Assembly (NCBI GenBank): GCA_949752735.1
Contig: OX457040.1
Coordinates: 4,195,583-4,259,582 of the forward strand
Length of the DNA stretch: 64,000 nt
Reading direction: 5' to 3'
DNA from: Lumbricus terrestris
Lineage: Eukaryota; Annelida; Clitellata; Crassiclitellata; Lumbricidae
Part shown: one piece after another, positions 47,240-58,334 of the stretch
Numbering within the stretch: position 1 is the stretch's first letter
Layout of the letters: each line of letters starts with the position of its first letter
Notes under the pieces: model-generated
Database searches by the model: none
What the model was told of the DNA's origin: nothing
What the model saw: the letters and a program-made list of their open reading frames with translations, nothing else
Position numbers and translations under genes: made by a program

Positions 47240-47790
47240 TATCTTTAAAACTGGCCAGAATTTAGTTGGGAGAAAGCTGAAGACACGAAATTGGAAAGAG
47301 GGGTATATGAGTGAATCACAATTTTCTGGAAGAAATTGAAGGTGGTGGAGCTGGGTCTCTGCTTTTCCTACTTGTCTTCCTCCTCCGCCTCCTCCTTCTT
47401 CCCCCCTCCTTATTCTCCTTCTCCTGGTCCTCTTCCTCCACCTTCTCCTCCTAACATACAGGCATTCAGACAAACAAACAAATAGCCTAGACGTCTAGAT
47501 AGTCTAAGATAGACACACATAGGGACGGGCAGACGGAAAGACATTTATACGGACAGATAGACATGCATACAGACGGTGAGAACAACAGCCAACGTTGGGC
47601 AGATTTTCAGACGGGTGGACGGACTCTGTATGACGCTAATGACGTTTAGGCGACCTCCCACTGATTATCAACACAGGACTGTTCGACCGGCCAAGACAGA
47701 GGAAAGAAACACGGTTGTGGGGTCGGGGTGGGGGAGGGGGCGACGCTGAGAGATGCCTCACAGAACTTCTGGGCATCTCCCAATAATAGT
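47240..47790 (+). repeat. Dispersed repeat family E, copy 2
   Basis: Aligns with 43,490-44,110. Its start (GAAAGCTGAAGACACGAAAT, TCTGGAAGAAATTGAA) also matches 60,830-60,895. Confidence 0.78.
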
Positions 47791-47904
47791 GCCTAATTTA
47801 CACCCCCCTCTTGAAACCAAGACTTCGTGAGACAACGAACGACCATCTCGCGACAATCGCTAAAGCACGTTACGCCGAACAGGGAAGGGCTTAAGTGTGG
47901 ATGT

Positions 47905-47909
47905 CGTTG

Positions 47910-47986
<77 letters not shown>

Positions 47987-48008
47987 GTCGTCGTCGTCGT
48001 CATCATAA
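47905..48008. repeat. (ATC)n-(GTC)n microsatellite
   Basis: About 25 ATC units then five GTC units. Confidence 0.97.
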
Positions 48009-48830
48009 TTATTGCATTCACCACCGGCAACAACAGCAACAACAACAGCAACAACAGCCATAACAACAACAACTACAGCAACAGCATGAGCAACATCAAC
48101 AACAACACCGTCATCATCATCATAATCATTGTCATCGTCAGGCGCCTTGAAACGTAATGGTTGTTTTACGGCCCATCTAAATTGTTATTGTTATCATTTA
48201 CAACATAAACATCAACATCAACATCGTCGTCGTCGTCGTAGTTGTCGTCATAATAATAATAATAATAATAATAATCATCATCATCATCATATCGTCATCA
48301 TTATCGTCACTACCACCTCATCCACCATCACCATCACTACCACCACCATCACCACCCGCAACAACAGCCACAACAACAGCAACAACAGCCTTAACAACTA
48401 CAGCAACGGCATGAGCAACAGCAACAACAACACCGTCATCATCATCATCATCATTGTCATCGTCATGTGCCTTGAAACGGCATGGCTGTTTTACGTCGCC
48501 ATAACATTCGTCATAGTTATCATCATCATCACAATCATTGTCGTCGTCGTCGTCATAATCATAGTCATAATCATCATCGTTATTATCGTCACCACCACAT
48601 CTGCCATCACCAACACCATCACCACCACCATTACCACCACTACCACCACCGCTACCAATAACAATAACAACAACAACAAAAAATAACAACAATTACAACA
48701 ACAGCATGAACAGCAGCAACAAGAATACAATAGATGGTCGCTTTCATTATCATAATCATCATCTTCATTTACGTGATCTTCACCTTCATTGTCATTATCA
48801 TCATTTTGTCATCATCAGCATCACCTTAAA
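48009..48830 (+). repeat. Trinucleotide-rich array with retroposon-tail cores
   Basis: CAA/CAACAG and CACCAT/ATC trinucleotides alternate with cores GCCTTGAAACGTAATGG (48,143) and GCCTTGAAACGGCATGGCTG (48,470). The cores match the array at 55,920-57,660. Confidence 0.8.
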
Positions 48831-48836
48831 AATCAG

Positions 48837-49149
48837 TTTGTGTGCGTGCTTGTGTGTATGTGTGTGCGTGTGTGTGTGTGTTCGCGCGCGTGTGTGTGTA
48901 ATACTGTGCATTGCAGCAAAATAGCATTCTCATAATTATGAACCCCATTATACAACTTTATTGCATAATTATAAATACCGCATTCCAATTTATTTCTGCA
49001 TTGTAAGGGGCCCGCCGCCCCGGACATGCGCTCGGAGGGCCCACGTTCATTGTTGCTACGGCCTTGGTAATGAAGCTCGTACGGTTTTGTTGACTCCCGC
49101 TGGCTGGCTTTGTTTATTCCTATGGGTGCCAACCCCTTATGCTCCTAAG

Positions 49150-49196
<47 letters not shown>

Positions 49197-49310
49197 CGTG
49201 TGTGTGTTTGTGTACGCGCGCGCGTATGCATGTGTGCAGTGACGTATAGACATGAATGCAGTGTTTAATCTATTCCCCCTCCTGTGGGGAGAATCAAAGG
49301 GGAATGAGTA
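48837..49310. repeat. (TG)n tracts within dispersed repeat family F
   Basis: TG-rich tracts lie at 48,837-48,900 and 49,151-49,190. The segment from 49,060 (GTTTTGTTGACTCCCGCTGG, CCCTTATGCTCCTAAGCTG, CCTCCTGTGGGGAGAATC) aligns with 61,240-61,445. Confidence 0.7.
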
Positions 49311-49594
49311 GCGAAACGAAAGTCCGGCAGACGTTCGCCGAGGCGCATCGCGCCGGGGAGGGTTGCACTCCTTCCATGAGAAATTTGTTGAATTTTCACT
49401 TTGCAATGGCAGCATTTTAAGTTGCTCTAATATTTCAGTGATGACAAGAGTGGTCTATAAGGCTTCAATAAATAGCCTACATTTAAAATGATGGCAATTT
49501 TTCTTTGAGTTATTATTGTAAGCCAATGGTAGTATTTTATGATTTTAATATGCCATCTTAACAAAGATTGCTCCACTATTACAGTGCTGATAAG

Positions 49595-49660
49595 CAGGGC
49601 CGGATTAAGGCATGTTCAACATGTTGGGCCGAAGAGGGGCCCACACTTTAGGGGACCCAC
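49595..49660 (+). mobile_element. hAT-type terminus, relic
   Basis: CAGGGCCGGATTAAGGCATG followed by GGGCC-rich sequence is a frequent hAT start. The partner end was not found. Confidence 0.45.
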
Positions 49661-49885
49661 AAATACAATATAAATATTTTTCATAATTTTTAATAAAATT
49701 GTAAGACCAAAAATTAGACTAAATCTCTGAACAAATTGCAAATTTATTCGACAACTACTAATTTTAACATATTCAACTTTTTCACATGTGTGGGGGGTTC
49801 TCATGGAGTTTCCATTAACAGGCATATTGATCTTAAAAATCAGAGAGAAATGTTAGTAAGAGCTATGAGTTTTATTACTTATTTA

Positions 49886-50137
49886 ACCTATACTTAAATT
49901 CAAATCGAGACAAATCCATGATACATTCAATCCAAACATAAATTCAAGTCGAGACAACTCTGGGATACATTCAATTCATACCCAATTTCAAGTCGAGACA
50001 ACTTGGATATATTCAGTCCAGACTTAAATTCAAGCCGAGACAACTAGAATCCGTTCAATCCTGACGTAAATTCAAGTCGGGACAACTCCAGGATAAATTA
50101 AAATCAGACCGAAATTCAAGTCGAGACAAACTCGATC
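49886..50137 (+). repeat. 45-bp satellite, left block
   Basis: About five to six units of AAATTCAAGTCGAGACAACT plus GATA(C/A)ATTCAATCCAGAC. The array is interrupted by the LINE and continues at 53,722. Confidence 0.9.
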
Positions 50138-50165
50138 TAATCTTCAACATAACATAAAAATTCTC

Positions 50166-50640
50166 CATCTTAATATTAGAAGTTACTCTAAGAATCGTTC
50201 TACCCTTTGGGAATATCTAAGTAATATCAACCACAAATTCCATGTTATTGCTCTCACTGAAACTTGGACTAAGGATGATAATGAAAACCTCCTGGTCTAT
50301 CCTGGGTACACTACCTTCATTAAATCTAGGACTGTGGAGGGGAGGTGGTGGGGTGGCTTTGCTTGTTGATGACTCCCTACAGGCTAAATCTGTCGACCTT
50401 CTACCCACTATGGACTCTACCCTAGAAACTATCTTTGTGCAGATTAATAGTCCTATTGTTCCTCCTCTCATTATCGCCTCTATATATAGACCTCCTAACA
50501 CTGACCTCAACCTTTTTAACCTTGCTATGGAAAACGTACTTGCTACACTCAATAAGACTAAGAAAGTCTGTTACCTATGTGGTGATTTCAATATCAATTT
50601 GCTTAATCTAGGTACTCATCCCCGCACTAATGATTTCCGT
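50166..50640 (+). pseudogene. LINE apurinic-type endonuclease domain, frameshifted
   Basis: Three frames together give an AP-endonuclease-like domain: HLNIRSYSKNRSTLWEYLSN and IALTETWTKDD in the first frame, then RGGGGVALLVDDSL, IIASIYRPPNTD and CYLCGDFNINLL in the second. The breaks are near 50,335 and 50,640. The TETW, GGVA, YRPP and GDFN motifs are those of LINE endonucleases, which nick the target DNA. The N-terminal motif segment is missing and the final SDHLPI motif lies in the next frame (residues ~60). Confidence 0.75.
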
Positions 50641-52630
50641 AGATGTTATGTCCTCCTTTCTCTTTCATCCTCTTATTCATGCACCTACTAGGATCACCAA
50701 GGTATCCTCCACCTTGATCGATAACATCTTCTCTAACTCCCTTAATTTTAAAGATAGCTCTGGCTTACTTCTCTCGGATGTAAGTGATCATCTTCCTATC
50801 TTTGTGGTTATTGATCTTCCTCTAAAGCCCACTAGCAAATCCAAAATTGTGTCCTATCGTCCCAACAGTGAGATGGCATTCTCTAACCTCCAAGCTACCC
50901 TTAACCTAGAGAACTGGGGTGAGACATTAAACTTAACTAACCCTGACCTTATCCTCAACTCCTTGAATACCAAACTACTTCACTGCTATAATACTAGTCA
51001 TCCCTTAATAACTAGGAAAGCTAGAATATATAAAACTAAAATGAAACCTTGGCTGTCCCCGTCCCTTCTTAAATCCTGTAAAACTAACAATAAACTTTAC
51101 AAAAGATTTCTGGAAACTAAAACTGATAAGGCATTGACCAAATATAAAAACTATAAAAACAAATTGACTACTATTCTACGCAACTGCGAAAAATTGTACT
51201 ACACTAATCTCCTTGAGCAACATAGAACTAACCTCAGGGAAACTTGGAAGATTATTAAAACCTTACTTCAGCAAAAAGGTCAGAGCATTGCTAATTTGCC
51301 CCTTATTGTTAATGGTGTTGCTATTGAGGATCCTACCACTTGTGCTAACCTATTTAATGACTATTTTGCTTCCATAGGACCTAAAATGGCCGCCAATATT
51401 CCCCTGACGTCTTCCCACTATTCCTCTTACTTAAAAACTCCCAACCCTAGTTGTATGTTTATCACACCAGTTAATGATTGTGAAATTGCCGATATAATCT
51501 CTAATCTTAAAGTTACTAAACCGTATGATTGTTGTGAACTGCCTGTTCCTATTATTAAAAAGCTTGCGCCTACCATTTCCAAACCCATTGCTCACCTAAT
51601 TAATCAATCTTTTATCACTGGCATTGTTCCTAAAGGTATGAAACTTGCCAATATCTCCCCTATTTTTAAACCCAATGATTGTCAGGATATGGCTAATTAC
51701 AGACCCATTTCTAAACTTACCTGTTTTTCAAGAATTCTTGAAAGAGCCATGCATTTTAGATTATCTAATTTCCTCGAAAAGACTAATATCCTATACGATA
51801 AGCAATTTGGCTTTAGAAAAGGTCACTCTACTACTCATGCAATCCCTAAAGTCATTGACAAACTATCGGACGCCATTGACATCCGTAATAGAGCTATTGG
51901 TGTTTTCCTGGATTTATCGAAGGCTTTCGATACCATCAAGCATGATATTTTAATTGAGAAACTCCGCCACTATGGCATTAGAGGAATGGTTTTAGAATGG
52001 TTTAAATCTTACTTATCCAATAGACACCAACTAGTAACCTATCGTGGAGCGACGTCTGATTTGGCCACCATATGTTTTGGGGTTCCCCAAGTATCCATCC
52101 TTGGCCCTCTGCTCTTTTTAATTTATATTAATGATATAAGTAATTGCTCCAATAAGCTCCTCTTTTATTTATTCGCTGACGACACCACAGTTTTTATATC
52201 GTCTAAAAACATAAGTGACCTGTTTGATAGTATGAACTTTGAATTACTTCATTTATCTGCTTGGTTTAATGCTAAATCCTTATCTCTCAATATTACAAAA
52301 TCCAATTATATCATATTCTCTAGTACAGGTAAGAAAATCCCCGACGAACCTTCAAAAAGTATCATTCTTAACAATATCCCTATTAAGCGTGTATCTCAGA
52401 CCAAATTTTTGGGACTGATCATTGACGAGAACCTTAGTTGGAAATTCCATATCACCCTTACTAGGAATAAAATTGCTAAGTCTATTGGAATAATTAATAG
52501 GCTTCAAAATATTCTTCCCCCCTCCACGCTTAAAACACTCTATAATACCTTTGTCTTACCTTATCTTAGCTATGGTACTATTATATGGGCCGGAGGTTAC
52601 AAAACTCACCTTGCACCTCTATTACTATAA
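50630..52630 (+). pseudogene. LINE reverse transcriptase frame, 666 codons
   Basis: This is the only long coding frame in the window. It starts with the end of the endonuclease (TLIDNIFSNSL, SDVSDHLPIFVVI at about 60). A linker follows, then the polymerase: ANYRPISKLTCFSRILERAM, QFGFRKGHSTTHAI, VFLDLSKAFDTIKHDIL (motif A, Asp428), GVPQVSILGPLLFLIYINDI (motif B), LFADDTTVF (motif C, Asp517 and Asp518) and TKFLGLIIDENLSWK. The enzyme copies the element's RNA at the nicked target. Motif B normally reads PQGSILGP; here the Gly is Val488, which probably harms activity. The ATG at 50,630 is only the first in an open frame, not a real start. A premature TAA at 52,628 cuts off the C-terminal region, which continues at 52,631. 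Confidence 0.88.
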
Positions 52631-52740
52631 CAGAAACGTGCAGTGAGAATTATCTCTGGCTCCCACTATTTGGCTGCCTCTGCTGGTCTCTTTAAAAATC
52701 TCGACCTGCTAACGGTTTATGACTTATTTAAACTCCAACT

Positions 52741-53089
52741 CATGGGCGGAGACCTAGGGGGGGGACAGGGGGGACGGTCTCCCCAATGAAAGTGTTGGGG
52801 GGACGGCCCATGCATTTGTCCCCCCCCAATAGTTGAGCCTCAAGACTAAAAAAAGGTCATAGAAAATTTCTTCGACGAGATTTGGCCGGATGACTAAAAA
52901 AAAATTAGAAAATTTCCTCGAGATTTTGGGCCGGATGACTAAAAAAAACAAAAAAACAGGTCATCACTTTTTTTTGGCGGCGAAAATAACAAATTTTTTT
53001 TAGATTTCGCCGGTCGTCAGAAATTTTCACGAAAATCTCGCGTCTTTCCGTCCCCCCCCCCCAATTCTCGGCCCAGGTCTCCGCCTATG
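52741..53089. mobile_element. hAT-like MITE, 349 bp, TSD CTCCAACT
   Basis: Left end CATGGGCGGAGACCT; right end reverse complemented CATAGGCGGAGACCT. The exact 8-bp direct repeat CTCCAACT lies at 52,733-52,740 and 53,090-53,097. The interior has tandem units with GGCCGGATGACTAAAAAAA. It is nested in the LINE and therefore younger than it. Confidence 0.87.
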
Positions 53090-53104
53090 CTCCAACTGGC
53101 AGTA

Positions 53105-53256
53105 TTTATGTACCGTCATCAGCATAATTTATTGCCTAGTCTATTTAGGGACTATTTTATAACTAACGCTTCTATTCACATTTATGTACCGTCATCAGCA
53201 TAATTTATTGCCTAGTCTATTTAGGGACTATTTTATAACTAACGCTTCTATTCACA
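53105..53256 (+). repeat. Exact 76-bp tandem duplication
   Basis: TTTATGTACCGTCATCAGCA begins identical units at 53,105 and 53,181. The absence of differences points to a recent event. Confidence 0.95.
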
Positions 53257-53721
53257 ACTACAACACCAGATCACGTTTCAACATACACCACATTTCATGC
53301 AATACTAACACCAAACAACACAGACTCTCAGACCCCAAACTTTGGAACTCAATTGATCCCATCGCTCCATTAATTCTCTTAATTCCTTTAAGTCGGCATT
53401 TAAAAAACATTTGCTTAAAACAGCTGACTCTATGTAGATTCTAATTAAGTTACCTACCTATATCTGTGACATAGCCATCGATTCTTCCTACCTTTTCTTG
53501 TTACTATTGCTGTTCCTAATGATGTGGGGATGACTAGATAAGCGTCAGCTTCTTCTCTCCACGAGTCGATTCTCTTTGCTATAATGATCTATTATCGAAT
53601 GTGCAATGTTTACCTCTAATATTTCCTGTCTATATTTTGTTCATTCCATGTACTAAGATTTGTCATGGTGATAATAGCATGTTTACACTGAATCGATTCA
53701 ATAAAATTTGATTGATTGATT

Positions 53722-53999
53722 GAACTTCGGGATGATTTCAGTTCAGACCTATATTCAAGTCGGGACAACTCCAGGATAAATTAAAATCAGACCGAAATTC
53801 AAGTCGAGACAAACTCCAGGATAAATTCAATTCAGACCGAAATTCAAGTCGAGACAAGTCCGGGAAATTCAAATCAGACCAAAATTCAAGTCGAGACAAC
53901 TCCGGGATAAATTAAAATCAGTTCGAAATTCAAGTCGAGACAAACTCCAGGATAAATTAAAATCAGACCGAAATTCAAGTCGAGACAAACTCCGGGATG
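53722..53999 (+). repeat. 45-bp satellite, middle block
   Basis: About six units of GATAAATTAAAATCAGACCG plus AAATTCAAGTCGAGACAAAC and TCCAG or TCCGG. Confidence 0.93.
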
Positions 54000-54320
54000 C
54001 ATAGGCGTACGGGACATTTCGGCAGTGGGGGGGGGAGGGCAAAACATTTTGCCCGAAAAATCTGATGACCTTTTTTTTCGTCATCCGCCCAAAAATCTTA
54101 AGATTTTCCCGTCCGAAAAATCTGATGACCTTTTTAGTCATCCGTCCAATTTTTTTCACTTTTTTACTCCTGTGCCCGAAAAAATCCTCCCGTACCTGTT
54201 TTGCCCGAAAAAAATTTCCAATTTTTTTTGACAGCCCATGCCTTCTTTGCCCGAAAAACACATTTGCCCGAAATTTGGGGGGCATTTGCCCCCTCTGGAC
54301 CCCCGCCTCGTACGCCTATG
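54000..54320. mobile_element. hAT-like MITE, 321 bp, TSD CCGGGATG
   Basis: Left end CATAGGCGTACGGGAC; right end reverse complemented CATAGGCGTACGAGGC. The exact 8-bp repeat CCGGGATG lies at 53,992-53,999 and 54,321-54,328. The interior has two units of CGAAAAATCTGATGACCTTT and GTCATCCG. It is inserted in the satellite. Confidence 0.88.
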
Positions 54321-54460
54321 CCGGGATGAATTCAATTCAGACCTAAATTCAAGTCGGGACAACTCCAGGATACATTCAATCCAGACGTAAATTCAAGTCG
54401 AGACAACTCCGGGATAAATTAAAATCAGACCGAAATTCAAGTCGAGACAAACTCCGAAAA
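54321..54460 (+). repeat. 45-bp satellite, right block
   Basis: Three units continue the array after the MITE and end at ACAAACTCCGAAAAGTGGCC. Confidence 0.9.
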
Positions 54461-54778
54461 GTGGCCCGCCAGGTTTTAAATAATGAACCTAAACCTCTGA
54501 AATAATTATATAAAATATACGCAAAAAATGACAATTTGGACAGAATAAAAAAAATTTATTCTCTTTTACAAATTATTTTATTTGGATGTTTATAAATAGC
54601 ATCAAGCATTCTATTTTTATTCAATTTTGACGATTTTATATGCTCTTGGTTAATTAAATTTTAGCCTTGTGTCCTCTTAATACCCTTATGTCCTCTAACT
54701 AAGAAAAAGTAGCCCTCACATCCTCGAACAGCAACAATTAAAGTGACCCTAAAGTCAAAAAAGGTTGGGAATCACTGG
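54461..54778. mobile_element. hAT relic, right part only
   Basis: GTGGCCCGCCAGG at the left and AAAGGTTGGGAATCACTG at the right resemble the two ends of a CAGTGGTTCCCAACC-type hAT element, as at 39,124, but the left terminus itself is missing. Confidence 0.45.
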
Positions 54779-54784
54779 TATAAT

Positions 54785-54870
54785 TATATGCAAGTATGCA
54801 TATAAATATATATATATATGTATGTATGTATGATGGTAGGCATGTATGTATGCATGTGTCCATGTATGTT
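54785..54870. repeat. (AT)n and (ATGT)n microsatellite
   Basis: ATAT then TATGTATG units, with some GCATG. Confidence 0.85.
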
Positions 54871-55640
54871 TGTTAGTCCAGCAAGCACACTCAATTTCTT
54901 GGGTTCCAACGAACAATGATAGAAACCGTCGGGTATAGCCACCCCCGCCCAGCACACAGCCGCCACGAAAGTTTATCGCACCTATTCACCTCAATCCTTC
55001 TAGCTAGACAAAGACCCGCCTGGGTTGGGTACTTGGGTTGCTAGAAGGGCGAAGAGGGGGCTGTGGCGGGTTGGGGTGAACACGCGTAACTGGACATCTG
55101 TGGATAGCATGAGTTGCATCGCTGATTATCAATGGGGTGGCGGACGTCGGGGACTTGGGGTGGTTGGAGCGGGGTATGGAAAGGAATTGGGTGGTGCTTG
55201 GTGGGATTGGGCTGGAGTGGGGTTATATGTACACTGTGTCCCAATAAATCGGGCACCCTTTTGATAATGTGAATAAAACTGGTAAATATTCATCGATTGT
55301 CAAAATTTCAAAACATGCTTGATCCTGAGATAATTATCTACAAATTGGCAATTTATGAACGGCCCTCACTAAAAAATGACGTCATAATGACGTCGTTAAT
55401 TTACATGTCGAAACCAAATGTTATTGGTTATTGATGCTGCAATTGGCAAATAGCGAACGCGTCTTGAAGCTTGTGTTGAAGCCGAAGGCGCACACTTTGA
55501 ACACACCTTGTAGTCTAATGTTAGTCAAATTTTAAATACAATTAAACTAAAATTTATAATTCTGAAATAATATTTAAGGTAACGTAGATTTTTTTAAAGA
55601 AAATGTTTTGGTCGGTACCGGTACTTAACATTAGAATTCT
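54871..55640. other. Non-coding, no gene
   Basis: G-rich GGGGTGG stretches lie near 55,130-55,220. AT-rich afterwards, with nothing coding. Confidence 0.4.
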
Positions 55641-55654
55641 CTGATGCAAATGAC

Positions 55655-55685
55655 ATCATCATCGTCGTCGTCGTCGTCGTCGTCG

Positions 55686-55737
<52 letters not shown>

Positions 55738-55740
55738 TGG
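55655..55740. repeat. (GTC)n-(ATC)n microsatellite
   Basis: Eight GTC units followed by about 18 ATC units, then variable ATC-rich DNA to 55,920. Confidence 0.97.
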
Positions 55741-56165
55741 CATCATCATCGTCACCACCATCATCATTGTCGTCTCCATCGTTGTTGAAATTATCATCAT
55801 CATCGACGTCATCGTCGTTATTGTCGTCGTCGCCATCATCGTTATCATCACCACCACCACCAGGAATACCATCATCGTCATCATCATCGTCATCATTGAA
55901 TCATTGATATCATCATCAGGCGGGCTTGTAAGGACCTGGATGTGTCACGGCGCCACAAAAATCGTCATTGCTATCACTATCATCATCAGCGTGGTTGTCG
56001 TCGTCATCAACATCCTTATCATCACCAGCAGACGCACTTTAACCGCATGTCTGTGTTACGGCGCCATACAAATCAATAACAATGACTTGTTATCATCATC
56101 ATTATCGTCATCATCATCGTCTTTATTGCAATCATCATCATATTTATCTTCATCATCATCCTTAT
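55741..56165 (+). repeat. (ATC)-rich array with two tail cores
   Basis: Cores GTCACGGCGCCACAAAAATC (55,946) and GTTACGGCGCCATACAAATC (56,053) alternate with (ATC)n. Confidence 0.75.
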
Positions 56166-56169
56166 TTCC

Positions 56170-56820
56170 AACTAGACGGGGTACCCGGCGTTGCCCGAAA
56201 ATTTTAAGATTCGCCCGGTTCCTGGCCAATCCTCTACTTCCTCCTTCCTTCTGTCATTCCGTCCCTCCATCCGTCCCTCCCTTCCTACGTCTGCTCCTCC
56301 CTCGCTCTCTCCCTCCCCCATCTCTCCCTCCATTACTCGTCCGTCCGTAAGGCCTCTCCAAACCTCTCTTCCTTCCTGCCTCCTTCCCTCCCTCCCTCAC
56401 TCCCACCCTTCATCCTCTGTCCCTCCTCCCTTCCCTCCTCCCTCAATCCCACTTTCTTTCCGTCCCTCCCTTGTCCAAGCTTGCGATCAACAGTGCTTTT
56501 ATCATTATTTTCCTAACCTCCAGCAAAGAAAATTAGGTCATAAAGTGATGACGTCATTGATGTATGAGTTCGTTGTTTTGGACATGTGCGGTGTTTATGG
56601 GCACGTGCGGTGTTTAACGACTTAGTTTAAATTTGGTTATCTCCCACACCATGGCCCCTATGCTGGGAGAGATTTGCCAACCAGTCACCACTCCACTGGG
56701 TTGCCAGACTGACACAGTAGTAAAAGCTTGGAGTGAAAAGCCAAAAAACTGCTAAAATGCATCCCGGTCAAACACACAGAATCTTCTCATTGTTTATAGA
56801 CTAAGCTTATGATAGATGTC
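56170..56820. repeat. CCGGCGTTGCCCG-type repeat with CT-rich tract
   Basis: AACTAGACGGGGTACCCGGC starts a segment matching 45,914. A CCCTCC/CTTC-rich tract follows at 56,250-56,470. No gene. Confidence 0.5.
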
Positions 56821-56869
56821 GCCTCAAAAATACAAAATAATAAGTAAATCAGTATCATAAACTTCATAA

Positions 56870-57091
56870 CCATCAACGTCGTCGTCATCATCGTCATCAG
56901 GCGCATAGTAACGGCACGGCTGTGTTACAGCGCCATAGAAATCGTCATTGTTATCATCATCGTCACCGTCATCGTCGCCGCCGTAGTCGTCATCATTATC
57001 ATCATCGCCAGGCGCCTTGAAACGGCATGGCTGTTTTACGGCGACATAGAAATCGTCAATGTTATCATCATCATCATCATCATCATCCTCC

Positions 57092-57123
<32 letters not shown>

Positions 57124-57665
57124 GTCGTCGTCGTTATCATCATCGTTATCACCACCACCTCTATCACCACCCACACTACCACCACCACAACCACCACCAA
57201 TACCACCACCACCATCACCCCCACCAACTTCACCACTACCACCAGCAACAACAACAATGACTACAACAACATGTGGCTTGGAACAGAATGGCTATTTTTA
57301 CGGCCCTATATAATTCGTCATTCTTATCACCATCATCATAATATTAATAATCGTCGTCGTCGTCATCATCGTCATCATCATCATCATCGCTAGGCGTCTT
57401 CAAACGGCATGGTTATTTAAAGCGCCATATAAATCGTATTTGTCACAATCATGATTATCATCGTCATAATCGTAATCATTTTCATCATTATCAAACGCCC
57501 GTTCCATGGCATGGCTTGTTACGGCGCCATAGAAATGGCAATGTTAATGTTATCGTCAGTGTCATCACCACCACCATAATAGTCGTCGTCGCCATCATCA
57601 TAATCATCATCGTCATTATCAATGTCAGGCGTCCTTGTAACGGCATGGTTTAGTTACTGTGAGTT
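56870..57665 (+). repeat. Iterated retroposon-tail and (ATC)n array
   Basis: Six cores of the type GAAACGGCATGGCTGTTTTA plus CGGCGCCATAGAAATCGTCA begin near 56,900, 57,010, 57,272, 57,392, 57,496 and 57,627. They are separated by 50-200 bp of (ATC), (GTC) or (CAC) trinucleotides. The GGCGC(C/T)ATA-AAAT core resembles LINE/SINE 3' tails. Confidence 0.8.
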
Positions 57666-58330
57666 AGTTCTACTTACTACTGGCGCAACTGCGAAAATAG
57701 GCCTATAACATTTATTTTGTAATCAGTGACGGTCATGGTGACACTGCAGTGGGGGCAAATCAGGGTAAATGCTTTCGTAAAAGTCTTTTGCCCAGGTCGT
57801 TGTCCGGCCACAAGATTGTCCCAGTTCCCTGAATATAACCATGCATGGTTACAAACTTACAAGCATTTCTGACCATGAATTTCTCTAATATTCTTAGACC
57901 AAGAAAGATGCATAATATTCTTATACGCAAGGCTGGAATATTAAAAGACCTGTTTATACTGAAAAATATAAGGAACGAATTGCTAATAGACGAATGTTGA
58001 TTCGTCGAATTTAACACGTTTTGTGTGCAGACCCGCATTAAGGTAGTGCTAATGGTGCTCTCGGGTCTGCAGTTTTCGAGGGACCGCACAGGGTCGAATT
58101 GACAAATGTGGTGATCCAGTTCCTGTTCAGAAAATGCGGGACCCAACACCACGATGCTGCATTATTGCCAACTTGTGCTATTGTATTCTTATTGTGACGG
58201 CTTGTCTTGTTTTGCAATTTTTTAGTCACTAACTACACCGCTGCTTCGACAATGGCACTGCCCCATTATGACGGCATTTTCTTGATCTACATCACTTTTG
58301 TGACAAAATTAGCTATGTTTGTTTGATTGT
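57666..58330. other. Non-coding, no gene
   Basis: GTAATCAGTGACGG near 57,718 resembles TGTAATCAGAGACGG at 47,201. No coding frame is supported. Confidence 0.4.
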
Positions 58331-58334
58331 TTGT

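Larger units (their letters stand above)
52631..53444 (+). pseudogene. LINE C-terminal region, broken by MITE and duplication
   Basis: After the stop the same protein continues as QKRAVRIISGSHYLAASAGL and TVYDLFKLQL to 52,740. It resumes after the MITE with LAVFMYRHQHNLLPSLFRDY, NYNTRSRFNIHHISC and LSDPKLWNSID. This is the usual C terminus of CR1/L2-like proteins. The 76-bp tandem duplication (53,105-53,256) adds a frameshift. Confidence 0.78.
50150..53721 (+). mobile_element. CR1/L2-like LINE, 5'-truncated, inserted in a satellite
   Basis: It encodes endonuclease, reverse transcriptase and a C-terminal domain in that order, and ends AATAAAATTTGATTGATTGA. The unit of the flanking 45-bp satellite breaks off at GACAAACTC on the left and resumes with AACTTCGGGATGA on the right, so it was inserted within one satellite unit. 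The 5' end is missing, since the endonuclease starts part-way. It carries a nested MITE at 52,741-53,089 and a 76-bp tandem duplication. The element is defective. Confidence 0.85.
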
